64,000 nt of DNA from Nitrospiraceae bacterium (GCA_003599275.1 QZJG01000030.1:1-64000), one strand, 5' to 3'. Positions 8,923 through 17,505 are shown, numbered from the stretch's first letter. The notes: generated from the letters alone by a model not told the origin. Made by a program: numbers and translations.

Positions 8923-8998
8923 TGGTGGAGGTGAACGGGATCGAACCGATGACCTCCTGCTTGCAAAGCAGGCGCTCTCCCAGCTGAGCTACACCCCC
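8923..8998 (-). tRNA. tRNA-Ala (anticodon TGC)
   Basis: On the minus strand the 76-base sequence folds as a cloverleaf: acceptor GGGGGTG pairs with CACCTCC, D arm AGCTCAGCTGGGAGAGC, anticodon stem-loop with TGC, and T arm with GTTCGATCC. CCA is encoded. The acceptor contains the G3-U70 wobble pair that is the alanine identity element, and the discriminator base is A. Confidence 0.97.
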
Positions 8999-9092
8999 GA
9001 ATCTCAAAGAATATTCGAGTACTCATTTTAAATTGAACGGATAAAATTGTCAAACATTCGACATTTATTATCGTATGAACGCCATCAACCAT

Positions 9093-9118
9093 ATAGAAAA
9101 ATAACTTTATTTTTCTAT
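9093..9118. other. AT-rich hairpin in the gap upstream of the secreted repeat protein
   Basis: Perfect 11-bp arms (9093-9103 and 9108-9118) with loop ACTT, in the 238-base gap between tRNA-Ala and the gene at 9237. It could be a terminator or an operator; nothing else is recognised in the gap. Confidence 0.35.
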
Positions 9119-9236
9119 TAGAAAGGTTCTATTATTTTATTATCCTTAGCACAATTGGGGTCTCACCGATTTTTCCTTGTGAAGCTTTTGTAATTTAGGG
9201 CTTATTATTCAAATATAAATTGATCAAGGGGTAATT

Positions 9237-10907
9237 ATGAGGAACTTTCCGTATCTTCTTTCAAGTTCATTGCCAAAGGGTTCAAAAATCGGGGTGTTGT
9301 TGTTTTTGTTTATTGCCGTGCTGACGGCTTTGCCGGTAACTGCGTCCGATGAATGGACGATCGAGGCGGTAGATGCGCCAAGCATGTTTTTCAACAGCTA
9401 CAATAGAGCGACAGCGATTGATAAAATTACAGACCAGCCGCACATTGTTTATGGAGGAGATCGCCTTTTTCATGCATTTTTTGACGGGACCCAATGGCAA
9501 TATGAAACAGTGGACAATTCTTCCAGTATTGAACAAGACGCCTCTATCGCCATTGATTCAAACAACAGCATACACATCAGTTATTACGATTCAACGAACA
9601 AAATACTCAAATACGCGACCAATGCTTCAGGCGCATGGGTTGTCTTAACAATAGATGCAGCCGGAGATGCGAGGAGCCTATCTTCCATCGCTGTAGATTC
9701 CGAAGACAAAGTGCATATCAGTTATTATGATTCTTCCAACAGCAGTCTCAAGTATGCGACTAACGCATCAGGTTTGTGGGTTATCTATACAATAGATTCT
9801 TTAGGAGACGTGGGGCTAAATCCATCTATCGCCATAGATTCAAACAACAATGTGCATATCAGCTATTATGACGTTACAAACGGCGATCTCAAGTATGCAA
9901 CAAATGCCTCAGGTTCATGGGTAACGTCTACAATTGATTCATCGGGCGATTCAGGACGTTACAACTCCATAGCCCTGGACTCATACAACTATGTACATAT
10001 CAGTTATTATGATAACACCAACAAAGACCTCAAGTATGCGACGAATGCCTCTTATGACACAGACGACGACGGTGACGGCTATACGGAGAATCAGGGAGAT
10101 TGCAATGATTCAGACCCGGATGTCCATCCCGGTGCCGCAGAGATATGCGACGCTATCGACAACGATTGCGACGGACAGACGGATGAAGGCAGTATTTGCG
10201 GGCCTGTAGACCTTATCGTCTCCGTCCTGACAGCCCCGGCAAAGGCAGGGGAAGGGCAGACGATCACAGTGAAGGACACGACCATAAATAACGGCACAGG
10301 GATGGCAGGCGAATCGGCAACTAAAATCTACTGGTCCGCAGACAAAAAATACGATGCTGAGGACATCGAGCTTGGAAGCAGGACGGTCCCTGCGCTTGCG
10401 GGAGGGGCAACAAGTACAGGAGACATATCCGTAACCATACCCTCAGGCACATGCTCAGGCACATATTATCTCATAGCAATGGCGGATGCGGACGGTGCAG
10501 TTTCAGAGACAAGCGAGACAAACAACAACACGGGCAAATCCATAAAGATAAAACCTGACCTGATAGTATCCGGCATAAAGGCGTCTGCAAGCGCGCCGCA
10601 GGGGGCGACAATCACAGTCACAACCACGACAAAGAACAAAGGAGTTTGCGCGGCGGAGGCGTCGACAACGAGGCTTTATCTCTCAACGAACAGTACCTAT
10701 GATTCAGGAGACACTGAGCTTGGAAGTAGTGCGGTCCCGGCGCTTGCGGCAGGGGCGGCAGACAAAGGCAGCACTTCCGTGACCATTCCGGAGGGAACAA
10801 CCGCAGGCGCATATTACATAATAACAATATCGGATGCCGATGCAGTTGTATCGGAGACAAGTGAAGCGAATAACGATAACTATAAGCCGATAACAATAAC
10901 TCCGTAG
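9237..10907 (+). CDS. Secreted protein with 47-residue repeats, MopE-like metal-binding segment and two CARDB domains
   Basis: 556 residues. A signal peptide (hydrophobic run about 18-34, ending VTAS) is followed by about four copies of a 47-residue unit containing HISYYD and LKYATNAS, probably a beta-propeller-like module. Next is an Asp/Cys-rich stretch (DDDGDGYT, DCNDSDPDVHPGAAEICD, DNDCDGQTDEG) like the MopE/thrombospondin-3-type calcium- or metal-binding motif. Two tandem CARDB-type adhesion domains (about 325-440 and 441-556) follow, each starting DLIVS and ending with SETSE. The architecture suggests an outer-surface or secreted adhesion protein. No sorting signal is present at the C terminus. 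A GGGG-type ribosome-binding site precedes the ATG. Confidence 0.75.
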   Translation: MRNFPYLLSSSLPKGSKIGVLLFLFIAVLTALPVTASDEWTIEAVDAPSMFFNSYNRATAIDKITDQPHIVYGGDRLFHAFFDGTQWQYETVDNSSSIEQDASIAIDSNNSIHISYYDSTNKILKYATNASGAWVVLTIDAAGDARSLSSIAVDSEDKVHISYYDSSNSSLKYATNASGLWVIYTIDSLGDVGLNPSIAIDSNNNVHISYYDVTNGDLKYATNASGSWVTSTIDSSGDSGRYNSIALDSYNYVHISYYDNTNKDLKYATNASYDTDDDGDGYTENQGDCNDSDPDVHPGAAEICDAIDNDCDGQTDEGSICGPVDLIVSVLTAPAKAGEGQTITVKDTTINNGTGMAGESATKIYWSADKKYDAEDIELGSRTVPALAGGATSTGDISVTIPSGTCSGTYYLIAMADADGAVSETSETNNNTGKSIKIKPDLIVSGIKASASAPQGATITVTTTTKNKGVCAAEASTTRLYLSTNSTYDSGDTELGSSAVPALAAGAADKGSTSVTIPEGTTAGAYYIITISDADAVVSETSEANNDNYKPITITP

Positions 10908-10919
10908 ATTTCGCAGATG

Positions 10920-10958
10920 CCGGAGAAGACCTTTCCGGAACAGAAGGGTCTTCTCCGG
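10920..10958. terminator. Hairpin after the CARDB protein
   Basis: 12-bp perfect arms (10920-10931 and 10947-10958) with a 15-base loop, 12 bases after the stop. No clear U-run follows, so termination is likely but not certain. Confidence 0.55.
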
Positions 10959-11119
10959 TAAGCAGATTGCAATGCGTGCAAGTTTTCACAATTCCCCGGG
11001 AAAAAAGATTTCCGTTTTCTCCCTCTTTTCCGTTGTCTCCGGCCCATACCCTGAAAGCACTGCCGTGTCCTCAGGTAATTCCGCCCGGAAGACCTGAAAT
11101 ATCTTATACTATAAATCGT

Positions 11120-13921
11120 ATGACTATAGACGCTGAGATGATAAAGGCGGTATCCGAAGTATCACGCAGCACACCGGACCCGAAAAGGGCAGAGACAAAT
11201 TTACTCAGATTCCTGGAAGCGGCGCAGGAGAAGGAACGCTTTCTGCCTTATATGAAGGAAGCCGCCGGTCTTTTTGCCGCGAGTCAATTCCTCTCGAATT
11301 ATTGCGTATCAAATCCCGACGAGCTCTACTTTGCATTGAAAAGTCTGAATGGTCCTGTCACCAAAAAACTCCTTCTGGAAAAGGGCAGTGAAGAACTTGC
11401 AGCCGGGGATGCCGACGTTGCTGAAATAATGAAAAAGATACGGTCTTTCAGGAAACGGTATCTTTTGCGTATCACCCTGAGAGACATTGCAGGCGAGACG
11501 GACATCCTGTCTTCCATGGATGAACTTACCTGTCTTGCCGAGGTGGTGATCGATTTTGCGCTCAGGTGTTCCCTGTTAATCAATTCCGGAAAATTCGGGA
11601 CCCCTCCGGACGGTGGAGAACTCAGCCTTATTTCTCTCGGCAAACTGGGCGGCGAGGAGCTTAATTACAGTTCCGACGTTGACCTTATAGCGGTTTATGC
11701 CCTGGAAGACGGTCAGACCTCAGGCGTCCTGAGCCCGTCCGGCGTTAGGATGAACAGGGTGAGCAGCGGTGAATTTTATTCCAGGGTCATCGGGCTTTTC
11801 AACAGGCTGCTCTCGGTCAATACTGAAGACGGCATCGCCTACAGGGTCGATCTCAGACTGAGGCCGCAGGGCGAGAAGGGAGAGATCGCACTTCCTCTCA
11901 GGGCTTATCATACATATTATGAAACCTGGGGGCGCACATGGGAAAGGATGGCCCTGATAAGGGCGAGGCCCGTCGCGGGCAGTATGCGGCTCGGCAGAGA
12001 GTTTATGGGGATGGTAGAGCAATTTGTATGGAAGAAGCCGGTTGACTACTCAGAGATAGAAGAGATAAGGGCGCTGAAGAAAAAGATAGATTCGGCCTTT
12101 TCAAAAGATGACATCAAGCGGGGATATGGAGGGATCAGGGAGGCGGAATTTTTTATACAGACCTTTCAGCTCATATACGGGCATGAACACGGCGGGCTCA
12201 GGACACACAGGCTCTTAAATGCGATCCAGTCCCTCAGGTGGCTGGGAATAATTCCCGAAGGGGACCTCATTACGCTATCGGACAACTACCTGTATCTGAG
12301 GCGTGTTGAACATTTTCTCCAGATGAAAGACGACCTCCAGACGCATTCCCTACCCGCGTCAATGGATGATCTGACTTCCCTTGCCGCCAAGACGGGACTT
12401 TCTTCAGTGGATGAATTTCTTTCAGGTTTGAAGCTGAGGCGAATGAAGATAAGGAGCATGTATAATTCCCTCCTCGGCACGGAAGACGATGCATATGCAG
12501 AAGCCCTCACATTGCTTGAAGGGGACCTCGGTGACAACGAACTTGCGGGTTATCTTTCTTTCAGGGGCGTGAAGGAGCCTTATGCGGGCATGAAGGACCT
12601 GAGGGGGATAAAGGGACAGTTCGATTTCTTCAAGACGCAGCGGGAGCGCTCCGTCATGAGGAAGGTCCTTCCTTTGCTCATCGAAAACGCATTGAGCTCG
12701 GAGAGTCCCGGCAGGGCGCTCAAGGGGCTTGAGAGTTTTTTTGCGTCCGTCGGCATTAAAGAAGCCTACCTGACGGGATTTATGGAGAGGCGGGAGATGA
12801 GGGACGGCATAATGAAGATATTCTCTCTGAGTCCGTACCTGACGAGAATTCTGCTGGGCAGTCCGAGATACATCGATCTTCTTCTTGAAGGCAGCGTCAT
12901 AAGGAAGACCCTGAGAAAAACGGAAGAGGAGCTGAGAAGGGGCATCCCCTGTGAGAACATTGAATCCTGGATTGCAGAGTATAAAAATGTGGAAGAAATC
13001 CGTCTGGGCAGTTTCTTTCTCATGCGCGTCATAAAAATAAATAATTTAGTAAAGTGCCTGTCGCACCTTGCGGACGCGGTAATCGGGACGATAACGTCGG
13101 CAGCTGGGGTGAACGGCCGTCTGCCGCTGCATACCGGTTTCACCGTCCTTGCAATGGGAAAGCTGGGCGGCAGGGAAATCACCTTTGGTTCAGACCTCGA
13201 TATTCTCTTCCTTGCCGAGAAATCAGATGACTTGAAGATTGCGGAGAAAATCCTGAAGACATTAACTGCATATACGGACAAAGGCATACTCTATAATGCC
13301 GATACCCGGCTGAGACCCGACGGCACAAAAGGGGTGCTTTTAAATAATGCGGAGGGCTACAGGAATTACTACCTTAAGAGCGCACATCCATGGGAAATAC
13401 AGGCGCTCCTCAAGATGAGACCGATTACGGGAGACGGCAACTTGTCCGGGTCATTTCTGGAAATGATCAGGGAAGTCATATTGAAACGGGGAAGAGAGCT
13501 GGAAAGGGCGGACTTGAAGGCAATGAGGGAAAGGATTGTGAAAGAGCTGTCTCACGAATCAAGGGGAACAGACGTAAAGCTCGGGCCCGGAGGCATAGAG
13601 GAAATTGAGTTTTATGTTCAGTGGCTTCAGGCCCACAATGCCTCAACATCTCCCGCGATACTTGTACAGGATACGGCAACGGCGATAAAGCGGCTTCTCA
13701 AGGCGGGATTAATCAGCGATGAAGCGGGGAAAACCCTTCTCTCTGCCTATGAATATATGAGGACGATTGAGACATTTATGAGATTAAACGAAGAACGTGT
13801 GATCACTGAGGACCCGGAGTTTGCTACCCTGGCCGGGATTTTTCTCGGCCATAAAAACAGGGAAGAGTTTCTCGAAAATTTGAAGGCCGTGAGAAGTAAA
13901 GTCATGGAAGTGGTCCGGTAG
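11120..13921 (+). CDS. glnE: Bifunctional glutamine synthetase adenylyltransferase/deadenylase GlnE
   Basis: Adds and removes AMP on glutamine synthetase in response to PII and glutamine. Both nucleotidyltransferase halves are intact: SLGKLGGEELNYSSDVDL in the N-terminal deadenylase half and AMGKLGGREITFGSDLDIL in the C-terminal adenylylase half. Each is followed by its GlnE-specific element (GYGGIREAEFFIQTFQL and GPGGIEEIEFYVQWLQ). The frame stays open upstream to 10967, but that part crosses the terminator region and looks non-coding. I chose ATG 11120 (933 residues, family length); a second ATG at 11138 is possible. No Shine-Dalgarno is seen. A TATACT at 11105-11110 could make the transcript nearly leaderless. 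glnA lies 1 kb downstream. Confidence 0.93.
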   Translation: MTIDAEMIKAVSEVSRSTPDPKRAETNLLRFLEAAQEKERFLPYMKEAAGLFAASQFLSNYCVSNPDELYFALKSLNGPVTKKLLLEKGSEELAAGDADVAEIMKKIRSFRKRYLLRITLRDIAGETDILSSMDELTCLAEVVIDFALRCSLLINSGKFGTPPDGGELSLISLGKLGGEELNYSSDVDLIAVYALEDGQTSGVLSPSGVRMNRVSSGEFYSRVIGLFNRLLSVNTEDGIAYRVDLRLRPQGEKGEIALPLRAYHTYYETWGRTWERMALIRARPVAGSMRLGREFMGMVEQFVWKKPVDYSEIEEIRALKKKIDSAFSKDDIKRGYGGIREAEFFIQTFQLIYGHEHGGLRTHRLLNAIQSLRWLGIIPEGDLITLSDNYLYLRRVEHFLQMKDDLQTHSLPASMDDLTSLAAKTGLSSVDEFLSGLKLRRMKIRSMYNSLLGTEDDAYAEALTLLEGDLGDNELAGYLSFRGVKEPYAGMKDLRGIKGQFDFFKTQRERSVMRKVLPLLIENALSSESPGRALKGLESFFASVGIKEAYLTGFMERREMRDGIMKIFSLSPYLTRILLGSPRYIDLLLEGSVIRKTLRKTEEELRRGIPCENIESWIAEYKNVEEIRLGSFFLMRVIKINNLVKCLSHLADAVIGTITSAAGVNGRLPLHTGFTVLAMGKLGGREITFGSDLDILFLAEKSDDLKIAEKILKTLTAYTDKGILYNADTRLRPDGTKGVLLNNAEGYRNYYLKSAHPWEIQALLKMRPITGDGNLSGSFLEMIREVILKRGRELERADLKAMRERIVKELSHESRGTDVKLGPGGIEEIEFYVQWLQAHNASTSPAILVQDTATAIKRLLKAGLISDEAGKTLLSAYEYMRTIETFMRLNEERVITEDPEFATLAGIFLGHKNREEFLENLKAVRSKVMEVVR

Positions 13922-14000
13922 AAAGAAAAATCTGCTCCGGGTCAAAATGTAATTTGCGCAAATTGGCATATATGAAATTTTTATACCGCCTATTAATCCC

Positions 14001-14030
14001 TTGAAACCTGTACGTTAAATCGTGTAAAAC
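14001..14030 (+). promoter_or_regulatory. Possible promoter of the PilZ fusion gene
   Basis: TTGAAA (14001-14006) and TAAAAC (14025-14030) are separated by 18 bases. Transcription would begin within a few bases of the ATG at 14039, which lacks a ribosome-binding site. This would be a leaderless transcript; evidence is weak. Confidence 0.3.
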
Positions 14031-14038
14031 TATAGCAC

Positions 14039-14839
14039 ATGGAAAAAAGGGCCTTTGAAAGAATACCCACAAGCATGAAGGCGGATTTGCAATGCGCCGG
14101 CACGGAGCACCACGGGACGATCAGAAACCTCTCTGAAAACGGAATGTTCATCAGTATGAAAAAGACGTTCTTCCCCTTTGACTCTCACCTCGGAATATCT
14201 ATCCCTTTGAGGGAAGAAAGACTGGATGTTCACGGCAGGGTCAGCAGGCTTGTAGAGAGAGGCGATATCTATGACGGCATCGGCGTTGAAATCCTGCAGC
14301 CTCCTCCTGCCTATCTGGAGTTTATAAACAGGCTCAAATGGAACCCCGCAAAACGTCTGAAAACGACGGCAAGAGAACTTAAGACATTTATTTGCGGGAT
14401 ATGCAATCATGTCGCGTTTGATTTTGCGCCGATAGAATGCCCCGTCTGCCACGCGTCGATAGAGAATTTCGAGAAAAATCCCGAGGCCGTAAAAAAACCG
14501 GCAGAGGACGGCACTCTCAGCGAGATCGAAAAAAAGCATGTCCCCATAATAACGGTCCTGAAAGAGCCCAGGCTGGTCCCGGAGAGGCAGGGGATTGATA
14601 TACATATCAGGGTCGGAGAAGTCGAACATCTTATGGAAAAGGAAGACTACATTACGTTTATAGATTTTTATTTTGACGATCTCCATGTCAACCGGAAATG
14701 TCTCGGGAGGGTAAGCTTTATGTGCAGGAGGATGCAGCCTGCAGCCACGTTCCACCTGAATACCCAGACTTCCGGGATCATTACCATTCTTTCCAATTGC
14801 TGCGCTCACGGAAGCTGGATCGCCGAAGCCAACATTTGA
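14039..14839 (+). CDS. PilZ - rubredoxin-like - desulfoferrodoxin/SOR-like fusion protein
   Basis: 266 residues, cytosolic. Residues 1-100 are a PilZ domain with both c-di-GMP motifs: RxxxR (Arg4, Arg8) and NxSxxG (Asn30, Ser32, Gly35). Residues 117-145 form a rubredoxin/zinc-ribbon-like knuckle with Cys119, Cys122, Cys134 and Cys137. Residues 160-266 resemble the superoxide reductase (desulfoferrodoxin C-terminal) domain: KHVP with His167, EHLM with His197, and the C-terminal Cys254-x-x-His257-Gly matching the SOR CNxHG. The second histidine of the family HPMxxxH motif is replaced by Asp203, so the iron centre may be altered or lost. It lies between glnE and glnA. I know of no described protein of this architecture. 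Function is open: a redox- or superoxide-responsive c-di-GMP effector is one reading. Confidence 0.7.
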   Translation: MEKRAFERIPTSMKADLQCAGTEHHGTIRNLSENGMFISMKKTFFPFDSHLGISIPLREERLDVHGRVSRLVERGDIYDGIGVEILQPPPAYLEFINRLKWNPAKRLKTTARELKTFICGICNHVAFDFAPIECPVCHASIENFEKNPEAVKKPAEDGTLSEIEKKHVPIITVLKEPRLVPERQGIDIHIRVGEVEHLMEKEDYITFIDFYFDDLHVNRKCLGRVSFMCRRMQPAATFHLNTQTSGIITILSNCCAHGSWIAEANI

Positions 14840-14860
14840 ACCCGCTTAATCTGCCCTCAA

Positions 14861-14889
14861 TTGTTAAGTTTAAACTTTTGTCTTATAAT
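14861..14889 (+). promoter_or_regulatory. Sigma-70-type promoter of glnA
   Basis: TTGTTA (14861-14866) and a perfect TATAAT (14884-14889) are spaced by exactly 17 bases. The predicted start is near 14896, giving a leader of about 38 bases with an AAAAGGAG ribosome-binding site before ATG 14934. Confidence 0.7.
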
Positions 14890-14933
14890 CCGGATTATTG
14901 ACCCGAATATAAACAAATAAAAAGGAGCAAAAG

Positions 14934-16265
14934 ATGGACAAGCCCAGGGACAAAAAAGACGTTTTAGAGCTGGTGGAAAAAAATAACGTGAAATTTATCA
15001 GGCTGTGGTTTACGGATATCCTCGGACAACTGAAAAGTTTTGCCATTACAAGCGAGGAGCTCGAAGGGGCGTTTGACGAGGGGATGGGTTTTGACGGCTC
15101 ATCGATAAAAGGTTTTGCACGGATCGATGAGAGCGACATGATAGCAAAGCCTGATCCCTCGACCTTCCAGATCGTGCCGTGGAGGCCGAAGGAAAAGGCG
15201 GTGGCGAGGATGTTTTGCGATATCCTGAACCCCGACGGCACTCCGTATGAAGGAGACCCCCGTTATGCTCTGAAGAGGAATCTAAGCCGGTTGAATGAAA
15301 AAGGCTATACGCTTTATCTCGGCCCGGAGCTCGAATTTTTCTACTTCAGAAATGAGAAGGGCACTGAAGTCCTGGATGAGGGGGGATACTTTGATCTCAC
15401 GACACTGGATGCCGGAAGCGACCTGAGGAGGGAGACGGTACTTGCGCTTGAAGAGATGGGAATAAAAGTGGAATACTCCCATCACGAGGTCGCGCCTTCT
15501 CAGCATGAGATCGACCTGCGTTACGCGGACGCCCTGTCAATGGCGGACAACGTCATGACCTACAGGGTGGTAGTGAAGGAGGTGGCTTCAAAATACGGCT
15601 GTTATGCCACCTTCATGCCCAAGCCGATGTTCGGACAGAACGGGAGCGGGATGCACACGCACCAGTCTCTTTTTAAGGGCGACAGGAACGCTTTTTTTGA
15701 CGCCAAGGACAAATATTATCTCTCCGGCATCGCCAGGCAGTACATCGCCGGTTTATTAAAACATGCCCCGGAAATCACAGCGATTTGCAACCAGTGGGTC
15801 AATTCATACAAAAGGCTTGTGCCGGGATATGAGGCCCCCGTTTACATAGCCTGGGCAAGGAGAAACCGTTCAGCGCTCGTAAGGGTCCCTCTGTACAAGC
15901 CCGGAAAAGAAAAGGCCACGAGGATAGAGCTTCGTTCGCCGGACCCGGCATGTAATCCCTATCTTGCCTTCTCCGTCATGCTCGCAGCGGGACTGGAAGG
16001 CATCGAAAAAGGTTATGAGCTTTCCGAGCCGGTGGAAAAAGATATTTACCATCTCGGCGAAGAGGAAAAGAAGGAATTGCGGATAACGTCTCTCCCCGGA
16101 AGTTTAATAGAGGCCGTGGAGACAGCTGAAAAAAGCGAGGTCGTCCGCAAGGCTTTAGGCGATCACATATTCAACAATTTCATCGAGAGCAAGAAAATAG
16201 AATGGGACGACTACAGGATCAAGATACATCCCTATGAGATAGAGAGATATCTGCCGATTTTATAA
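14934..16265 (+). CDS. glnA: Glutamine synthetase type I (GSI-alpha-like)
   Basis: ATP-dependent synthesis of glutamine from glutamate and ammonia. The 443-residue length and lack of the GSI-beta insertion place it with GSI-alpha. Signatures are FDGSSIKGF, GMHTHQSLF, NPYLAFSVMLAAG and IELRSPDPACNPY. Arg63 in GFARIDESDM matches the arginine that GSI-alpha enzymes use for feedback inhibition by glutamine. Tyr372 in KDIYHLGEEE aligns with the region of the GSI-beta adenylylation tyrosine, notable because glnE is 1 kb upstream. It has its own good promoter at 14861-14889. Confidence 0.95.
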   Translation: MDKPRDKKDVLELVEKNNVKFIRLWFTDILGQLKSFAITSEELEGAFDEGMGFDGSSIKGFARIDESDMIAKPDPSTFQIVPWRPKEKAVARMFCDILNPDGTPYEGDPRYALKRNLSRLNEKGYTLYLGPELEFFYFRNEKGTEVLDEGGYFDLTTLDAGSDLRRETVLALEEMGIKVEYSHHEVAPSQHEIDLRYADALSMADNVMTYRVVVKEVASKYGCYATFMPKPMFGQNGSGMHTHQSLFKGDRNAFFDAKDKYYLSGIARQYIAGLLKHAPEITAICNQWVNSYKRLVPGYEAPVYIAWARRNRSALVRVPLYKPGKEKATRIELRSPDPACNPYLAFSVMLAAGLEGIEKGYELSEPVEKDIYHLGEEEKKELRITSLPGSLIEAVETAEKSEVVRKALGDHIFNNFIESKKIEWDDYRIKIHPYEIERYLPIL

Positions 16266-16311
16266 TATGGAGGATTGTCGCATATGTCTTTGACTTATAC
16301 CGGAGGGGGTG

Positions 16312-16340
16312 TTGACAGGTCTCCGATTGTGTGATAGATA
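16312..16340 (+). promoter_or_regulatory. Promoter for the riboswitch transcript
   Basis: A perfect TTGACA (16312-16317) is followed after 17 bases by TAGATA (16335-16340, weak -10). The predicted start near 16347 falls about 11 bases before the aptamer, a typical geometry. Confidence 0.55.
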
Positions 16341-16357
16341 TTAATCAAGAAGAAAAA

Positions 16358-16450
16358 CTGCCACCCCAAAAAAGGTAAAGTACGGGAAACCGTATGGCAC
16401 AAAGCCACCTTTCCGGTTAAAACCGGAACGAGGGGTTACTGGAGTGGCAG
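16358..16450 (+). ncRNA. Cyclic di-GMP-I (GEMM-I) riboswitch aptamer
   Basis: Helix P1 pairs CTGCCAC (16358-16364) with GTGGCAG (16444-16450). The P2 arm TACGG-GAAA-CCGTA (16381-16394) carries the GAAA tetraloop that docks in GEMM-I. The conserved GGCACAAAGCCAC core follows. The P3 arm TTCCGGTT-AA-AACCGGAA (16411-16428) is next, and the 3' strand GAGGGGTTACTGG matches the family's GGGGTTAC element. All GEMM-I landmarks are in order. It reads toward the secreted amidohydrolase at 16630. Confidence 0.9.
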
Positions 16451-16460
16451 ATAAGAAATT

Positions 16461-16490
16461 AAAGCCTGTTCAGAAATGAACAGGCTTTTG
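16461..16490 (+). terminator. Terminator hairpin / expression platform of the c-di-GMP riboswitch
   Basis: Perfect 12-bp arms (16461-16472 and 16477-16488) closed by a GAAA loop and followed by a short T stretch. It starts 10 bases after the aptamer and about 140 bases before the gene, so ligand-controlled transcription termination is likely. Whether c-di-GMP turns the gene on or off cannot be read directly. Confidence 0.75.
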
Positions 16491-16629
16491 AGTTATATGA
16501 ATATCCCCGCATAACGTAGATAGCCTTTTTCCCTCTTCCCCGGAAAGTTTATTTTAATAGCCGCGAGATGCTAAAATATTTTTGCCGGGTGGCCCCAAAG
16601 GTCACTCCGGCGAGGAGTGCAGTTGACGT

Positions 16630-17505
16630 ATGAAAAGCTTTAAGACCTGGCCGAGGGTCGCCTTCAGTCTGATCATTCTGCTTTCGGCAGCAGCATCCGG
16701 CGGCTATTCGTATGAAATCGGAAGCGCCGGTTATGTACCCCGCCTTGAGAGGCAGACACAGGCCGGTAGTCAATCAGTGGAAGATATCAGACAGATCGAA
16801 TACAACGAAATAAAGTACGATGAGGCAAGTGAAAACTACTATGGGTTCATCAAGGGGAAAATTCCCGTTTTGATCTCCGCCCCTCATGGCGCCATGCACT
16901 TCAGGAGAAGAGAAAATCGATGGAAGGGGGAGGATGAATATACTGCGTCCCTGGCTATCAAACTTGGACAACTGACAGGCGCCCATGTCATCTATGTTAA
17001 AAATAAAACGATGGAAGATCCTAATAACGATCTCACGTCCGAATATAAAAATGCGGTAGCAGAGGCGGTCAAGAAGTACAATATCAAATTCCTTCTGGAC
17101 CTTCATGGGGCGGATGAGGACCGGCCTTTCAAAGTCGATATAGGGACGATACATGATGAGCTTCTGAAAAGCTCCTGTCCCACGTTCAGGGGGACCATAG
17201 GAGAGGCCTTCTCTGATTTTGAGCCTCAGCCTTTCAATAAAAGATTTGGCGCAAAAACTCCTAACACAGTAACTTTTTTTGCAAGAAACAAATTGGGTAT
17301 CGAGGCAGCGCAGGTCGAAATCAATGCCAGATACAGGATCGTGGAAAGGAAACCGGACAGCGCCAAAGCAAAGAGCGGCATAAAACCCCATTTCAAAGCC
17401 GATGAAAAGGATGTCCTGAATTTGCTTGCGAGGCTGCAACGGACGGTCCACGAGATCAACCTGAAGATAGAAAGAGACAACAAACTTATAAATACTCCAG
17501 GTTAA
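16630..17505 (+). CDS. Secreted N-formylglutamate-amidohydrolase-like / poly-gamma-glutamate hydrolase-like protein
   Basis: 291 residues with a signal peptide (hydrophobic run about 10-24). Motifs ISAPHGAMH (His86), EDEYT (Glu101) and LLDLHGA (Asp157, His159) resemble the metal-binding core of N-formylglutamate amidohydrolases and related zinc amidases. Because it is convergent with pgsB-pgsC-pgsW, a role in cleaving gamma-glutamyl polymer is a reasonable inference; it is not shown by the sequence. It is preceded by a c-di-GMP-I riboswitch. A GAGGAG site before the ATG sits in a small hairpin (16603-16619), which could limit translation. Confidence 0.65.
   Translation: MKSFKTWPRVAFSLIILLSAAASGGYSYEIGSAGYVPRLERQTQAGSQSVEDIRQIEYNEIKYDEASENYYGFIKGKIPVLISAPHGAMHFRRRENRWKGEDEYTASLAIKLGQLTGAHVIYVKNKTMEDPNNDLTSEYKNAVAEAVKKYNIKFLLDLHGADEDRPFKVDIGTIHDELLKSSCPTFRGTIGEAFSDFEPQPFNKRFGAKTPNTVTFFARNKLGIEAAQVEINARYRIVERKPDSAKAKSGIKPHFKADEKDVLNLLARLQRTVHEINLKIERDNKLINTPG

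Noticed and set aside
10967-13921. 984-residue GlnE starting upstream at 10967
   Set aside because: The start would lie just after the terminator stem of the preceding gene, and the first 51 residues are proline-rich and unlike the family.
14030-14809. 259-residue minus-strand ORF opposite the PilZ fusion gene
   Set aside because: The plus frame has three recognisable domains; the minus frame has none and no ribosome-binding site.
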